From positions 32,184-96,183 of the forward strand of contig SIAI01000012.1 of the NCBI GenBank assembly GCA_009691855.1: a DNA stretch of 64,000 nucleotides. The letters are read 5' to 3'. The position numbers and the translations under genes are program-made. A model generated the notes under the pieces. That model ran no database searches. It was not told the DNA's origin and worked only from the letters and a program-made list of their open reading frames with translations. The DNA comes from Planctomycetota bacterium. Lineage in GTDB: Bacteria; Planctomycetota; UBA1135; GCA-002686595. Position 1 is the stretch's first letter. Each line of letters opens with the position of its first letter. This document shows, piece by piece, positions 1 through 9,099 of this stretch.

Positions 1-1
1 C

Positions 2-328
2 ACCGCGCAGGGCGCGCGCGCGATCCTCTGGCCGCGCGGCGTCGAGCCCACGGCGTGGCGCGCCTTCCGCACCTCGGCGAGCGACGATCCCGACCTGCGC
101 GAGGCCGAGGAGCTCCCCTGGCAGGAGATCGCCAACGCCGCCGCGCACCTGCTGGCCGCCAACGGCGCCTGCCCGCGGCTCGAGCTGCAGCGCGCGCTCT
201 CGCGCCTGTTCGGCTTCCGCGCGCTGGGTGCCGCGCTGGCGGCGCAGATGGATGCGGGCATCGAGTGTCTCGTCGCCGCGGGCCGCGCCCGCCTCGACGC
301 CGACGGCCGCGTCGAGCTAGTAGTGTGA
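2..328 (+). CDS. C-terminal fragment of a DUF3320-type helicase-like protein
   Basis: The gene enters from the left edge, so only about 108 C-terminal residues are visible. The segment ELPWQEIANAAA followed by a helical stretch with LFGFRALG and a final GRARLDADGRVEL resembles the small DUF3320 domain at the end of large DUF4011/AAA helicase-like proteins, where EIANA and FGF..G are typical. This is recognition by pattern only; no helicase motif lies in the window. The last residues (VELVV) and the TGA stop are read from the first bases of a 160-bp inserted repeat starting at 320, so the original end may have been changed by the insertion. The function of the whole protein (DNA or RNA unwinding, possibly defence) cannot be judged from this piece. 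Confidence 0.55.
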   Translation, partial: TAQGARAILWPRGVEPTAWRAFRTSASDDPDLREAEELPWQEIANAAAHLLAANGACPRLELQRALSRLFGFRALGAALAAQMDAGIECLVAAGRARLDADGRVELVV

Positions 329-479
329 TTCACGCTCAGAGGCCTTCATCCCGGGCCGTCTTCGCCCGCCGCGGCGTTGCGCCTCCTCCGAGACTTGCAC
401 CGAAGTCGCGTCGTCGGCGCGCCTTGCGGCGAACGCAGACGACCTCGGGATAAAGGCCCCTCAGCGTGACTCACACCAC
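320..479. repeat. 160-bp TA-flanked fold-back (MITE-like) repeat, copy 1
   Basis: The element is exactly 160 bp, flanked by TA at 318-319 and 480-481. Its ends are inverted repeats: the left end begins GTAGTGTGATTCACGC and the right end, reverse complemented, begins GTGGTGTGAGTCACGC. Both continue into a shared GGCCTT.ATCCCG block, giving arms of about 40 bp, with weaker pairing further in. A second copy lies in the opposite orientation at 63695-63854 and differs at only about a dozen positions by eye. Size, arms and TA duplication fit a non-autonomous element mobilised by an IS630/Tc1-type transposase. It contains no gene of its own, but both neighbouring genes run into it. Confidence 0.85.
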
Positions 480-2022
480 TAGTGCCTCGAGTTCCGCGCC
501 CGTCGCCGATTCCCGCGAGCGCGCCGGCGTGCTGCTGTGCGTCGCGCTGGCGTTCCTGCTGCCGGCGCTGGCGCACCTCGGCTTCGGCGCGCGGCACCTC
601 AACGTCTCCGATGAGGGCTTCCTGTGGTACGGCGTGCGCGCGACGGTCGCGGGCGAGGTTCCGCTGCGCGACTTCCAGGCCTACCACCCGGGGCGCTACC
701 ACTGGTGCGCGGCCTTCGCGCCGCTGTTCGGCACGGGCATCCTCGGCGTGCGCGCGGCCTGCGCGGTGTTCGAGGGCCTCGGGCTCCTGTGCGCGCTGCT
801 GGTGACGCGCCGTTTCGCGCGCGGGCTCGGTTGGCCGCTGCTGTTCGCGCTGCTGTTCGCGGCCTGCGCCTTCCCGCGCCACAAGCTGTTCGAGTCCGCG
901 CTCGCCAGCATGGCCGCGTGGTTCGCGGTGCGCTTGCTGGAGCGGCCCACGTTTGCCCGTCACCTCGCGGCGGGGGTGTTCGTCGGCCTCGCGGGTTACT
1001 TCGGCAGCAACCTCGGCCTCTACGCGGGCCTCGGCACGGCGGCGGTGATCGCGCTCGTGGCCTGGAAGCAACGCGAGCCCGGGCGTCTGCGGCGCGCGGG
1101 CGCGTGGGCGGGCGGCGTCGTGCTCGGCTTCGCGCCGTTCCTGGCCATGCTGGCCTTCGTGCCCGGCTTCGCCGGCGGCCTGCGCGACTCCATCGCGCTC
1201 ATCCTCGAGCACGGCGCGAACATCGCCAAGCCCTGGCCGTGGCCCTGGCGCGTGGCGAGCGCGAGCGCGTTGCCGCTGCGCGACTGGACCGAGTCGCTGG
1301 CCTTCCTGCTGCCGGTGCTTTTCCTGCCGCCGCTGCTCGTCGCCGCGTTGCGCACGCGTGCAGAGGATCTGCGCGCGCGCGCCGCGTGTCTCGCGCCCGC
1401 GCTGCTCGCGCCGTTCTTCCTGCACCACGCCGCGGTCAACTCCGGCGCCTGGCACCTGGCGCAATGCGTGCAGCCGTTGCTGCTGGCGCTGCTCGGCCTG
1501 CCGCTCTTCTTCGACGCGCGCGCGACGCTCGTGCGCAGTCTCGCCTGGGGCGCCACGACGGCGCTGTTCGGAACCTTCGCGCTGGCCTGGAACCCGCTCC
1601 TCGACGCCAGCGGCGAGCGCTTCGTCACCAGCGACGTGGGCGGCGAGTCGCTCGAGCTGCCCGCCGGCCAGGCGCGCTACTTCGCCGGCATCCAGCAGAC
1701 GGTCGAGAAGCGCGTCGGCGCCGAGCGCCTGTTCCTCGCGCCGAACATGCCCGCGCTGTACTGCGCCTTCGACAAGAGCTCGCCCAGCTGGTGGATCTAC
1801 TTCTTCTTCCCCGCTTCCGAGCAGGAGCAGCAGGAACTCATCGCCGCGCTCGCCGCCCAGCACGTCGATTGGGCGCTCATCGGCGACCCTCCGCCGGGCA
1901 CCAGCGTCGAGAAGAGCTTCCGCACCACGCACCCCTTGGTGTGGCAGCACTTCGAGAACGACTGGCGCCGCGTGTCGGCGCCGCTGCTGCCGGGCGATCT
2001 GGCGCTCTTCCGCCGAAAGTGA
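466..2022 (+). CDS. GT-C-fold multi-pass membrane glycosyltransferase-like protein
   Basis: A protein of up to 518 residues with a hydrophobic N-terminus (VALAFLLPALAHLGF) and roughly ten membrane segments. The first periplasmic loop holds NVSDEGFLWYG and then FQAYHPGRYHW, which matches the acidic D-E signature and early loop of GT-C enzymes that use polyprenyl-phosphate sugars (ArnT/PMT-like, GT39/GT83). A soluble C-terminal segment of about 150 residues follows the last helices. The likely role is transfer of a sugar to a lipid or protein on the outer face of the inner membrane. The longest reading starts at a GTG inside the 160-bp repeat; the in-frame GTG at 529, directly before the first helix, is an equally good start. 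No operon partner is evident. Confidence 0.65.
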   Translation: MTHTTSASSSAPVADSRERAGVLLCVALAFLLPALAHLGFGARHLNVSDEGFLWYGVRATVAGEVPLRDFQAYHPGRYHWCAAFAPLFGTGILGVRAACAVFEGLGLLCALLVTRRFARGLGWPLLFALLFAACAFPRHKLFESALASMAAWFAVRLLERPTFARHLAAGVFVGLAGYFGSNLGLYAGLGTAAVIALVAWKQREPGRLRRAGAWAGGVVLGFAPFLAMLAFVPGFAGGLRDSIALILEHGANIAKPWPWPWRVASASALPLRDWTESLAFLLPVLFLPPLLVAALRTRAEDLRARAACLAPALLAPFFLHHAAVNSGAWHLAQCVQPLLLALLGLPLFFDARATLVRSLAWGATTALFGTFALAWNPLLDASGERFVTSDVGGESLELPAGQARYFAGIQQTVEKRVGAERLFLAPNMPALYCAFDKSSPSWWIYFFFPASEQEQQELIAALAAQHVDWALIGDPPPGTSVEKSFRTTHPLVWQHFENDWRRVSAPLLPGDLALFRRK

Positions 2023-2264
2023 GCGCGGCCCTCGCCACGGGGACTCCGCGCACGGAGAGCGCGGATAGGGGAGCGAAGCTACCCGAACTCTGCGATCGAA
2101 GCCGCTGACCGTGCGGGCCTTCGACGCCTTGGCAAGCGCTGCACCCCAGCGGAACGGAGAGATCTCGGATACGGAGCGTCTGCGGCGTTTCGAGCACGGG
2201 GCCGGCGTGGTTCGCGCGCAGGTCGCAGGAACCTGAGTCGGGCTCGTCGAGCGATTCTCCCCGC

Positions 2265-2585
2265 GTGAGGACCTTCCCGAAGGAGCTGGCCGAGTTCCGG
2301 CGCGTGGTCGAGGCGCGCGGGGCGGAACTGCGGGGCCTGCCGCTCGCGGAGCTCTGGGCGGCTGCGGATCGTCCGACCGAAGACCTCGTGGTGCAGGGCC
2401 GGCCGGCGACGATCCGCGTCTACGTCCAGAGCCGCGCGGACGGGTCCCTGCGCGTGGTCGTGCAGGGCTTCATGCCCGGCCGGCTGCTCCGCTTCGTGAC
2501 GAACGTCGCGCTCGACGGCTTCTGTCGGCGCGCCGACGGCGGCGTCGAGGAGCTGCCCGAGGACGAGCTCGACAAGTTCGGCTGA
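2265..2585 (+). CDS. Small conserved-looking protein of unknown function
   Basis: A 106-residue acidic protein starting at GTG. I do not recognise the family. It has an amphipathic N-terminal helix (KELAEFRRVVEARG), then alternating strands (DLVVQGRPATIRVYVQ, LRVVVQGFMPG) and ends ELPEDELDKFG. There is no signal peptide or membrane segment, so it is probably cytoplasmic. Codon use matches the neighbours, which supports it as a real gene. It converges on the large minus-strand gene with no gap: its stop ends at 2585 and that gene's stop begins at 2586. A similar clinker-like small protein is seen beside unrelated genes in many genomes; nothing here gives a function. Confidence 0.55.
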   Translation: MRTFPKELAEFRRVVEARGAELRGLPLAELWAAADRPTEDLVVQGRPATIRVYVQSRADGSLRVVVQGFMPGRLLRFVTNVALDGFCRRADGGVEELPEDELDKFG

Positions 2586-5500
2586 TCAGCGCGCCGGCGG
2601 GGCCAGCTCGCGGATGTCGGCGCCGAGCTCGTCGCTCAGCACCAGCACGGCGAAGCGCTCGGCCGCGAGGTCCCGGTCGTTCGAGACCGAGGCGTAGTCG
2701 AAGCGGCCGCGCAGGTCGGTGTAGCCGTCCTTGTGGAAGCGCACCGTGCCGTCGGCGAGGCGCGCGAAGCACTTCACGTAGACCTTCGAGAGCGGCTTGC
2801 CGCTCTTCGGCTCGGCGACGACGACCTGGCCGTAGGCTTCGAGGAAGCGCGCGTCGAGCGCGTTCGCGAACAGCGTGCGCGCGCGCGTCAGGCCGGCGGC
2901 GCGCACCTCGACCAGCACGTTGGCCGTGCGAAACTGCGCCGGCAGCTCCAGCGCGAGCTCGGCTTTGTCCGCCGGCAGCGCCACGGTGCTCGCCAGCAGC
3001 GGTTGCACGTAGGCCGCGGCCTGACCCTCGGCGGGCGCGAAGGGCTTGGCCGAGAAGGCGACCTCGACGTCGAGCGGGTACCAGCGCAGCTCGCACCGCG
3101 CGAGGTTGCGGTAGCGCAGCACGAGCGCGCGGCCCTCGCCGGCGAGCTCGAGCGCCGGCTCGCTGGCGGCCAGCTGATCCTGGCTCGGCGTGGCGCTGGA
3201 ATTTGCGCTCTTGCCCGCGGCCTCGTCGAGCTGCGCGAGCACGGCGGCGAAGCGCTCGCGCCAGTGCGCGACGGGATGGGCGCGGTAGGGTTCCGCCAAC
3301 GCGCGGGCGCGGGCCGCGTCGCCGGTGAAGAAGCACAGGTAGGCGCCGAGGTAGTCGTACTGGAGCTTCGCGGCGAGCTGCGCGGCGTCGATCTTGGCGT
3401 AGGCGGCGAGCGCGTCGTCCACGCGGTCCTGCAGCACGAGGTAGTACGTCGCGCGCGCCCAGTCCTCGGCCGCGAGCCTCGGCTTGTGGCCGAGGACGTC
3501 GAGGAACAGGCGGTACTGTTCCGTCAACTCGCGGCTCGACTCGAGGTTCAGGCGCCCGCGGTGGTGCGCGCGCGCGTGCACGAGCGGATCGAGCTCAAGG
3601 TACCAGAACGTGTCGCGCACGAGCGGGTCGATGGAGAGCAGCGGCGAGTCGAGGTACGCGCCGCAGCTCTCGACGAAGGCGTCCTGGTGCTCGAGGTACT
3701 CGCGCGCGACGCGCTCGTCGCCGTGGTAGAGGCCGTAGGACCAGACCCGCGCGTCGTAGCGGTGGCGCGCGCGCAGACGCTCGACCAGCGGCGCGAAGAA
3801 CTCGCGCGCGCGCAGACGCCAGGCGATGCGTCCGAGGTCGAGCGCCTGCAGGTTGGCGCCGTCGAGGTGCGCCAGCACCTGCGCACTCGTGCCATGACGT
3901 GCGACGTGCTCCCAGGCGTTCGTGTCGACCTGCGTCGGCGCGTCCACGACGTGCAGCGTGCGCGGCGCGGCGGCGCCGGCCAGGCGTTCCTTGTCGGAGG
4001 CGTGCGCCGGGTAGTGCGCGAAGTCGCCGCTGGCGGGGAAGTAGAAGGCGTACTCGAGCGCCCGCGTCGAGTAGGGGCCGAGCGCGACGCTCTGCCCGCG
4101 CGTCCAGAAGCCCTTGGCGAGCGGCACGGCGCCGGTCGGGATCTGCAGCAGCAGCTCGACCGTGCGCGGGCTCGAGGTCGGGTTCGTGACCACGACCTGG
4201 CAGGCGTAGGGGACGTCCACCAGGAACTCGCCGGTGACGAAGCGGTCGCGCGTCTCGCCATCGACGAGCTCGGTGCGCGCGTCGAGGGGCAGGAAGTTCT
4301 CGCCGAGGAGCAGCGTCGCCGGCTCGGCCGCAGGGCCGACGGGCGCGGTCTCCTTGCGCACGAGCAAGAGCGGCGTGGTCGCGCTGAGCGTGGTGCGCCC
4401 GCCGTCGCGCTGCAGCGTCGGTTCGCCGGCCGTGAACGGCAGGTCGAGCACGGACAGCGCGAACAAGCTCTCCAGGAAGCTCGTGCTGGCCTCGGCCACC
4501 GCCGGCGAGACGAACGGCCGCGCCGGATCGGCGCGCGCGAAGTCGTCCCAGAAGGCGCTGGCCGGCACGAGCGCGGCGAAGGAGTCGTCGGCGAGCGGCG
4601 CGCGGTGCCAGTAGTCGTGCTCGATCAGGCGTCGCGTGGGTTCGACGGTGCGATAGAGACGGCGCACGTCCTTGCGGCGCTCGGCGTCCTGCGCGCGCTG
4701 CTCGGGCTCGCCGGTTGCCCAGTCGCCGAGGGAATCCAGCTCTGCGCTCTCTTCGAGCTCCTTCGAGACGATTCCCGTGCGTGCGAGCACCTCCTCCGGG
4801 ACCTCCGCGGCGGCTTGCTTGTTCGCTCCCGAGGAGGGCGCTTCGGCGTGCGGTGCGAGCGCGTCGTTGGCGAGCGCGAGCTCGAACAGGCGCTGCAGCC
4901 GCTCGCGGTCCGGAGGGCGCAGGGCGTGGGCCTCGTCCACGGCGCGCACGATGGCCGCGCGCTCGGCCGGTGCGGCGCGCCGCGCGAGCAGGATGCGCTC
5001 GATCAGGTTCAGCCGCCCGAAGGCCCACGGCTCGAGGTAGGCGGAGAGGTCGTCGCCCAATAGCCAGTGGTCGAGGAAGGTCTTCTCGAGCTTGTTCGCC
5101 AGGAACGGGCGCACGACCTCGCCGAAGAACGCGGGGTCCTTCTGGTAGAGGAAGAAGGAGAGTTCGTGGCAGGCGTGGCGGGAGTAGAGCGCGAGCTGCT
5201 CGTCGCGCGTGAGCTGCGGCCAGCGCACGACGAACTCGAAGCGCGCCAGGTCCGCGTCGCCGCTGATCGAGAGCAGCAACCGGTGCACGGCGGCGAGCGA
5301 GTCGAGTCGCGCGCTCTTCGTCGTGCGCGCGTCGTCGAGCACGCTCGTGCCGCCGGCGGGGACGAACTCGATCCGGCGCTGCTCGACGGAGTGCTCGCGC
5401 TCGTCCAGCGCGGCGGCCAGGTGCCGCGGGCGCGGCACGAGCGGCGTGGCCGGTCGCACGAGCGTGCGGCACACGGCCTGCGCGCCATCGAGCGCGAGCA

Positions 5501-8500
5501 CGTGCACCAGCGAGCCCGCGCCGAGCTGGGCCAGCGGCACGCGCACCAGGCCGTTCGCGTCGGGCACGAGGTTGGCGAGCGTGACGGAGGGCGCGGGGAG
5601 GTAGTCGAGGTTTGGGGAGAGCGCCGCCGGCGGCACGGTGTCGCCGGGACCACGGCTGGATCCGCCCCTGCCGCCACCGCCACCCTGGCCCAGACCGCCG
5701 CCACCCTTGCGGCGCGAGGCGAACGCGCTCGGCGTGCCGGTGCCGTAGTGACCGGCGACCTCGTCCAGGTCCAGCGGGTTCAAGAGCCAGCTCGGCCGCG
5801 CGAGCATGTTGCCCGGGTACTTGGGCGCGAAGCGACGCTCGAGCACGTAGCGGTACTCGTCCCCCAGCGCGAGGCCCGCGTGGTAGGTGCTCTGCGCGGG
5901 CGGCAGCTCCAGCGCGCGCGGCGCCGCGGCGCTGGCGCCGCCCAGCGACTCGAACAGCTCGAATGCCGGCAGGGCGCGCGTGGCGACCACCATCAAGCGC
6001 GTGCTCGGCGTCGCGTGGACGAGCTCGACGCGCAGCGCGTCGGCGGTGAGTTCCAGCTTGCGGATCGCGAGCGGCGCCGCGCCCGAGCTCTCGAGCATGC
6101 GCTCGCGGCCCACGCGCCAGCCGCCGCGCGCGACGCCCTGCGTGACGCGCACCGCGATGCGCGTGCCGCTCTCGTGCAGCACGAGCTCGTAGTCGCCCGC
6201 GGCGAGGTCGCGGAGCTCGAGGCAGCCGTCGGCGAGCGCCAGGTGCTCGAAGGCGTCGCGCGCCTGGCCGAGCAGCGAAAACGCCTCGCGCTTCGGCGCC
6301 GTCGCCGCGCCGGCGTAGGGCACGCGCAGCGTCTCGCCCACGAGCCCCTGCAGGCTCGCGGGCGAGCGGCAGGCCGCCTCGCGCAGGCGCAGCTCGCTCG
6401 TGGCGCCGCCGTAGTCGAGGGTGAGGCTCTCGATCCCCTCCAGCGCGCCGAGTTCGATGCGCCCGTGGGCGTCGGTCTGCAGGCGCACCTCCAGCGGATC
6501 GACGAAGTCGCGCGCGGAGAGGGACAGCGCCAGCGCCCGCCCGGCGCGCGGCTCGCCGTCCTTGCCACGCAGCTCGAGCGCGTAGCCGGCGCTCGTGCGC
6601 AGGAGCTGCGGGCAGGCCGTGGCCGTGGTCGTGTCGATGCCGTTCACGCGGAAAGCCGTGGTCGCGCTGGCGAGCTCGACGCGCTCGCCGGCGAGGTCCG
6701 TGACGAAGCCGCGTAGCGAGACGGCAAGCGACTGCAGCCGCTCCGGCACGCCGAGCTCGTGCAGCAGCTCGCGCTCGTCGACGAGCGCGAGGCCGCGCAC
6801 CTCCTGCGTCGTCGCCAGGCCGTCGAGGTCGGTGGCGACGAGCGTCAGCACGGGTTCCTGGAGCAGCCGAAGTGCGATCGGCCGGCCGGCGAGCGAGAGC
6901 TCTGGCCGCAGCACGAGCCGCGCGCGCGCGCCGGCCAGCAGCGCCTCGCGCTCGACGAACGCATCGGCGCGCAACGCGTACTGCTCGCCGAGCTGCTCGA
7001 AGCTGGCGCGCGTCGAGCGCTCGCCCTGGTGCAAGACGACGGTCTTCGAGCCCGGATCCGTGCTGTAGGGGACGAGGATCTCGCCCTTCGCGTCGGCGGA
7101 GTACTCGCGCCCGCCGAGCCACAGCGAGGCGTCGGCGAGCTTCGTCCCGGCCTCGTCGAAGACGGTGAACACGTGCCCGGCCGCGCCGGGCGTCTCGACG
7201 TGGTGTAGCGACCCCTTCTGGATCAGCGCGCGGCTGCGCAGGCCGTTGCCGACGAGCTCGACCACGTACGTGCCCGGCTTGGAGAGGAGCGGCAGCTCGA
7301 AGCGCCGGCGCACGCGGTGCAGCGGCGGCTCGTCGTAGCGGAAGGTCTGCTCGGCGTTCGCCACCAGGCCGTCGAGCTCGAGCGATTCGTCCACGTCCTT
7401 GTCGTTCGCCGTCAGATAGCGCAAGGCGTCGATGGCGAATACCTTGACCAGGAGCGTGGGCACGTTCTTGACGTCGGCCTCGAGCACCACGGGCTCGCGC
7501 GCGGCGTAGAAGCGACGTGCGGTGGGGGAGAAATCGAGCTCCACGCGCCGCTCGAGCGCTTCGACGCGCGGGCGCTCGCCGAGCAGCGCGCTCCAGCGCG
7601 CTGCGTCGGGAGCGCCGTTCACGAGGCGCGTCTCGGCCAGCACGTTGCGCAGCCAGTCCGCGTCGAGGAACTCGGCGTAGGGCTCGATGCGCTCCTCGCG
7701 CGCGAACATCTGCTCGAGGCACGCGCGCAGGAGCGGCTCGTCGTCGCCGATCGGCGCGAGGCCGGTGGCGAACTGCTGCGCCGCGTTGACCTGCTCGCGA
7801 CTCTGGAAGCGGTCGTGGTACGCCGCCACGGCGTGTCCCCCGCTGCGCGGCAGGCGCAGGTATTCGCGTAGGCGCTCCGCGTCGGGCGCGCCTTGCGAGA
7901 GGTCGAAGGCCAGGAAGTGGTAGAGCACGTGGGCCTTGAGCGAGTTGCCCGCCGCCGGCAGACGCCGCCCGAAGTCCCACAGGCGCACGAGGTAGTCGCG
8001 ACGCTCCTCTGGGTCGTGGAGCCAGGCCGCATCGGCGTCCGGCGCGAGGCGTGCCAGCCAGGCGGCGACGAAGGCGGGCTCCCTGAAGAGCTCGGGTTGC
8101 AGGCGCGCGCACTCCTCGAGCTGCTCCAGGCGCAGCAGGTCGTGGATGTTGAGCGCACCGAAGGGGCGGCTCGTCTTCAGCGCGAGGTCGCGCACGATCA
8201 AGGCCGGCAAGCCGGGCAGGTCGGGCCGCTCCAGGCGCGCCAGGAGCTCGTGCAGCGTGCCGTCGTCGAGCGTGCCCTGGGACAGCCAGAACAGCGCCGA
8301 ATCGCGGAAGCCGTCCAGGCTGCCCACGTGTTCGGAGCGCGCGCGCTGGCTCCAGGCCGCGCGCGCGAGCAGCGCCGGATCGAGCCGGGTGGGCAGGTCG
8401 CCCGGCGCGCCGGCGGAGTCCGGAGCGTCGTCGAAGGCGAGGCCCAGGCGCTGGCGCAGGAACGCGAACGTGGCCTGCGGAGCGCGCGCGAAGGAGAGCA

Positions 8501-8780
8501 AGGCCTGGCGGTTCTCCGCCTCGATCACTCCCGGCGTGCGTCCGTGGCGCTGGATCCACGCCGCGAGCAGGGGCTCGACCGCGGCGAGTTCGCCATGGTC
8601 CTGCAGCTCGCGGATGGTGTAGACGTAGGCCTCCTCGCTGCCGGCCAGCAGCGTGCGCACGACCTGCTCGCGGTCGTCGGCGAGCGCGTAGGCCTCGGCC
8701 AGGTCGAGCTGCGGGTCTTGCGCACGGAGCGCGGGGGCGAGCAGCGGGAGAAAGAGCGCGGCGAGGCGGAGTCGAGCCAT
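2586..8780 (-). CDS. Very large secreted macroglobulin-like multidomain protein
   Basis: A protein of 2064 residues with a clear signal peptide (LRLAALFLPLLAPALRAQ). The first 400 residues are helical and TPR-like. From about residue 410 there are repeated beta-sandwich stretches resembling macroglobulin (MG) domains: VVLEADVKNVPTLLVKVFAI, then PGTYVVELVGNG, and extracellular carboxypeptidase-like insert strands. A glycine-rich linker near residues 1025-1050 ends in RGPGDTVPP (from R1043). A long helical region follows and the protein closes with another beta domain (KPLSKVYVKCFARL, DGYTDLRGRFDY). It therefore resembles bacterial alpha-2-macroglobulin-like proteins in build, but I find no CGEQ thioester motif. 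The role may be structural or protease-trapping at the cell surface. ATG start at 8778-8780 directly precedes the signal peptide. Confidence 0.6.
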   Translation of the reverse strand: MARLRLAALFLPLLAPALRAQDPQLDLAEAYALADDREQVVRTLLAGSEEAYVYTIRELQDHGELAAVEPLLAAWIQRHGRTPGVIEAENRQALLSFARAPQATFAFLRQRLGLAFDDAPDSAGAPGDLPTRLDPALLARAAWSQRARSEHVGSLDGFRDSALFWLSQGTLDDGTLHELLARLERPDLPGLPALIVRDLALKTSRPFGALNIHDLLRLEQLEECARLQPELFREPAFVAAWLARLAPDADAAWLHDPEERRDYLVRLWDFGRRLPAAGNSLKAHVLYHFLAFDLSQGAPDAERLREYLRLPRSGGHAVAAYHDRFQSREQVNAAQQFATGLAPIGDDEPLLRACLEQMFAREERIEPYAEFLDADWLRNVLAETRLVNGAPDAARWSALLGERPRVEALERRVELDFSPTARRFYAAREPVVLEADVKNVPTLLVKVFAIDALRYLTANDKDVDESLELDGLVANAEQTFRYDEPPLHRVRRRFELPLLSKPGTYVVELVGNGLRSRALIQKGSLHHVETPGAAGHVFTVFDEAGTKLADASLWLGGREYSADAKGEILVPYSTDPGSKTVVLHQGERSTRASFEQLGEQYALRADAFVEREALLAGARARLVLRPELSLAGRPIALRLLQEPVLTLVATDLDGLATTQEVRGLALVDERELLHELGVPERLQSLAVSLRGFVTDLAGERVELASATTAFRVNGIDTTTATACPQLLRTSAGYALELRGKDGEPRAGRALALSLSARDFVDPLEVRLQTDAHGRIELGALEGIESLTLDYGGATSELRLREAACRSPASLQGLVGETLRVPYAGAATAPKREAFSLLGQARDAFEHLALADGCLELRDLAAGDYELVLHESGTRIAVRVTQGVARGGWRVGRERMLESSGAAPLAIRKLELTADALRVELVHATPSTRLMVVATRALPAFELFESLGGASAAAPRALELPPAQSTYHAGLALGDEYRYVLERRFAPKYPGNMLARPSWLLNPLDLDEVAGHYGTGTPSAFASRRKGGGGLGQGGGGGRGGSSRGPGDTVPPAALSPNLDYLPAPSVTLANLVPDANGLVRVPLAQLGAGSLVHVLALDGAQAVCRTLVRPATPLVPRPRHLAAALDEREHSVEQRRIEFVPAGGTSVLDDARTTKSARLDSLAAVHRLLLSISGDADLARFEFVVRWPQLTRDEQLALYSRHACHELSFFLYQKDPAFFGEVVRPFLANKLEKTFLDHWLLGDDLSAYLEPWAFGRLNLIERILLARRAAPAERAAIVRAVDEAHALRPPDRERLQRLFELALANDALAPHAEAPSSGANKQAAAEVPEEVLARTGIVSKELEESAELDSLGDWATGEPEQRAQDAERRKDVRRLYRTVEPTRRLIEHDYWHRAPLADDSFAALVPASAFWDDFARADPARPFVSPAVAEASTSFLESLFALSVLDLPFTAGEPTLQRDGGRTTLSATTPLLLVRKETAPVGPAAEPATLLLGENFLPLDARTELVDGETRDRFVTGEFLVDVPYACQVVVTNPTSSPRTVELLLQIPTGAVPLAKGFWTRGQSVALGPYSTRALEYAFYFPASGDFAHYPAHASDKERLAGAAAPRTLHVVDAPTQVDTNAWEHVARHGTSAQVLAHLDGANLQALDLGRIAWRLRAREFFAPLVERLRARHRYDARVWSYGLYHGDERVAREYLEHQDAFVESCGAYLDSPLLSIDPLVRDTFWYLELDPLVHARAHHRGRLNLESSRELTEQYRLFLDVLGHKPRLAAEDWARATYYLVLQDRVDDALAAYAKIDAAQLAAKLQYDYLGAYLCFFTGDAARARALAEPYRAHPVAHWRERFAAVLAQLDEAAGKSANSSATPSQDQLAASEPALELAGEGRALVLRYRNLARCELRWYPLDVEVAFSAKPFAPAEGQAAAYVQPLLASTVALPADKAELALELPAQFRTANVLVEVRAAGLTRARTLFANALDARFLEAYGQVVVAEPKSGKPLSKVYVKCFARLADGTVRFHKDGYTDLRGRFDYASVSNDRDLAAERFAVLVLSDELGADIRELAPPAR

Positions 8781-9048
8781 GGGCGTACGAGCGGTTCCGG
8801 GCGGACGGAGGACTCGACGCGCGGTTCCCGGGGCGCGTCGAGGGTGGCGCGGATCCTACCGAGGCGGAACCGCCTGGTTTCGCCGTGCCCCTCCATCCGG
8901 GTGGTCGGCGAAGGAGAACGTCACCGCTCACCGCAGCCTGGGTAGAACCCACGCGAGTCACCTGGTGCGTTCGCGCGCGAGCGCGTACCTTGGGAGCGCG
9001 AGCGCGGACATCCTGCGCTCCTCGGTCCAATCCTCCGGAGGTGAACCC
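8781..9048. other. Divergent intergenic region upstream of the leader ORF and rsgA
   Basis: Non-coding spacer between the minus-strand secreted giant and the plus-strand leader ORF/rsgA unit, part of a stretch of about 510 bp holding only one 16-codon ORF. Promoters for both directions should lie here. I see no clear sigma-70 boxes or operator repeats by eye; the base composition falls slightly around 8860-8960. Confidence 0.5.
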
Positions 9049-9099
9049 ATGACCCACGCGAAGCTTGTCTCGGTCGTGCGCGCCTCCATCGCGCGCTGA
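9049..9099 (+). CDS. Putative 16-residue leader peptide upstream of rsgA
   Basis: A mini-ORF, MTHAKLVSVVRASIAR, preceded by an exceptionally good ribosome binding site (GGAGGTGAACCC immediately before the ATG), much stronger than the sites of neighbouring genes. It ends 193 bp before the rsgA start, and the region in between can form short hairpins (GGCTC/GAGCC at 9106-9122 and GAGCGG/CCGCTC at 9154-9168). This arrangement fits a translated leader that couples ribosome behaviour to downstream expression, but no run of a single regulatory codon is present. It could also be a free micropeptide. There is no homology evidence. Confidence 0.45.
   Translation: MTHAKLVSVVRASIAR

Noticed and set aside
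2586..8780. Thioester (CGEQ) motif in the macroglobulin-like protein
   Set aside because: Not present in the sequence on inspection.
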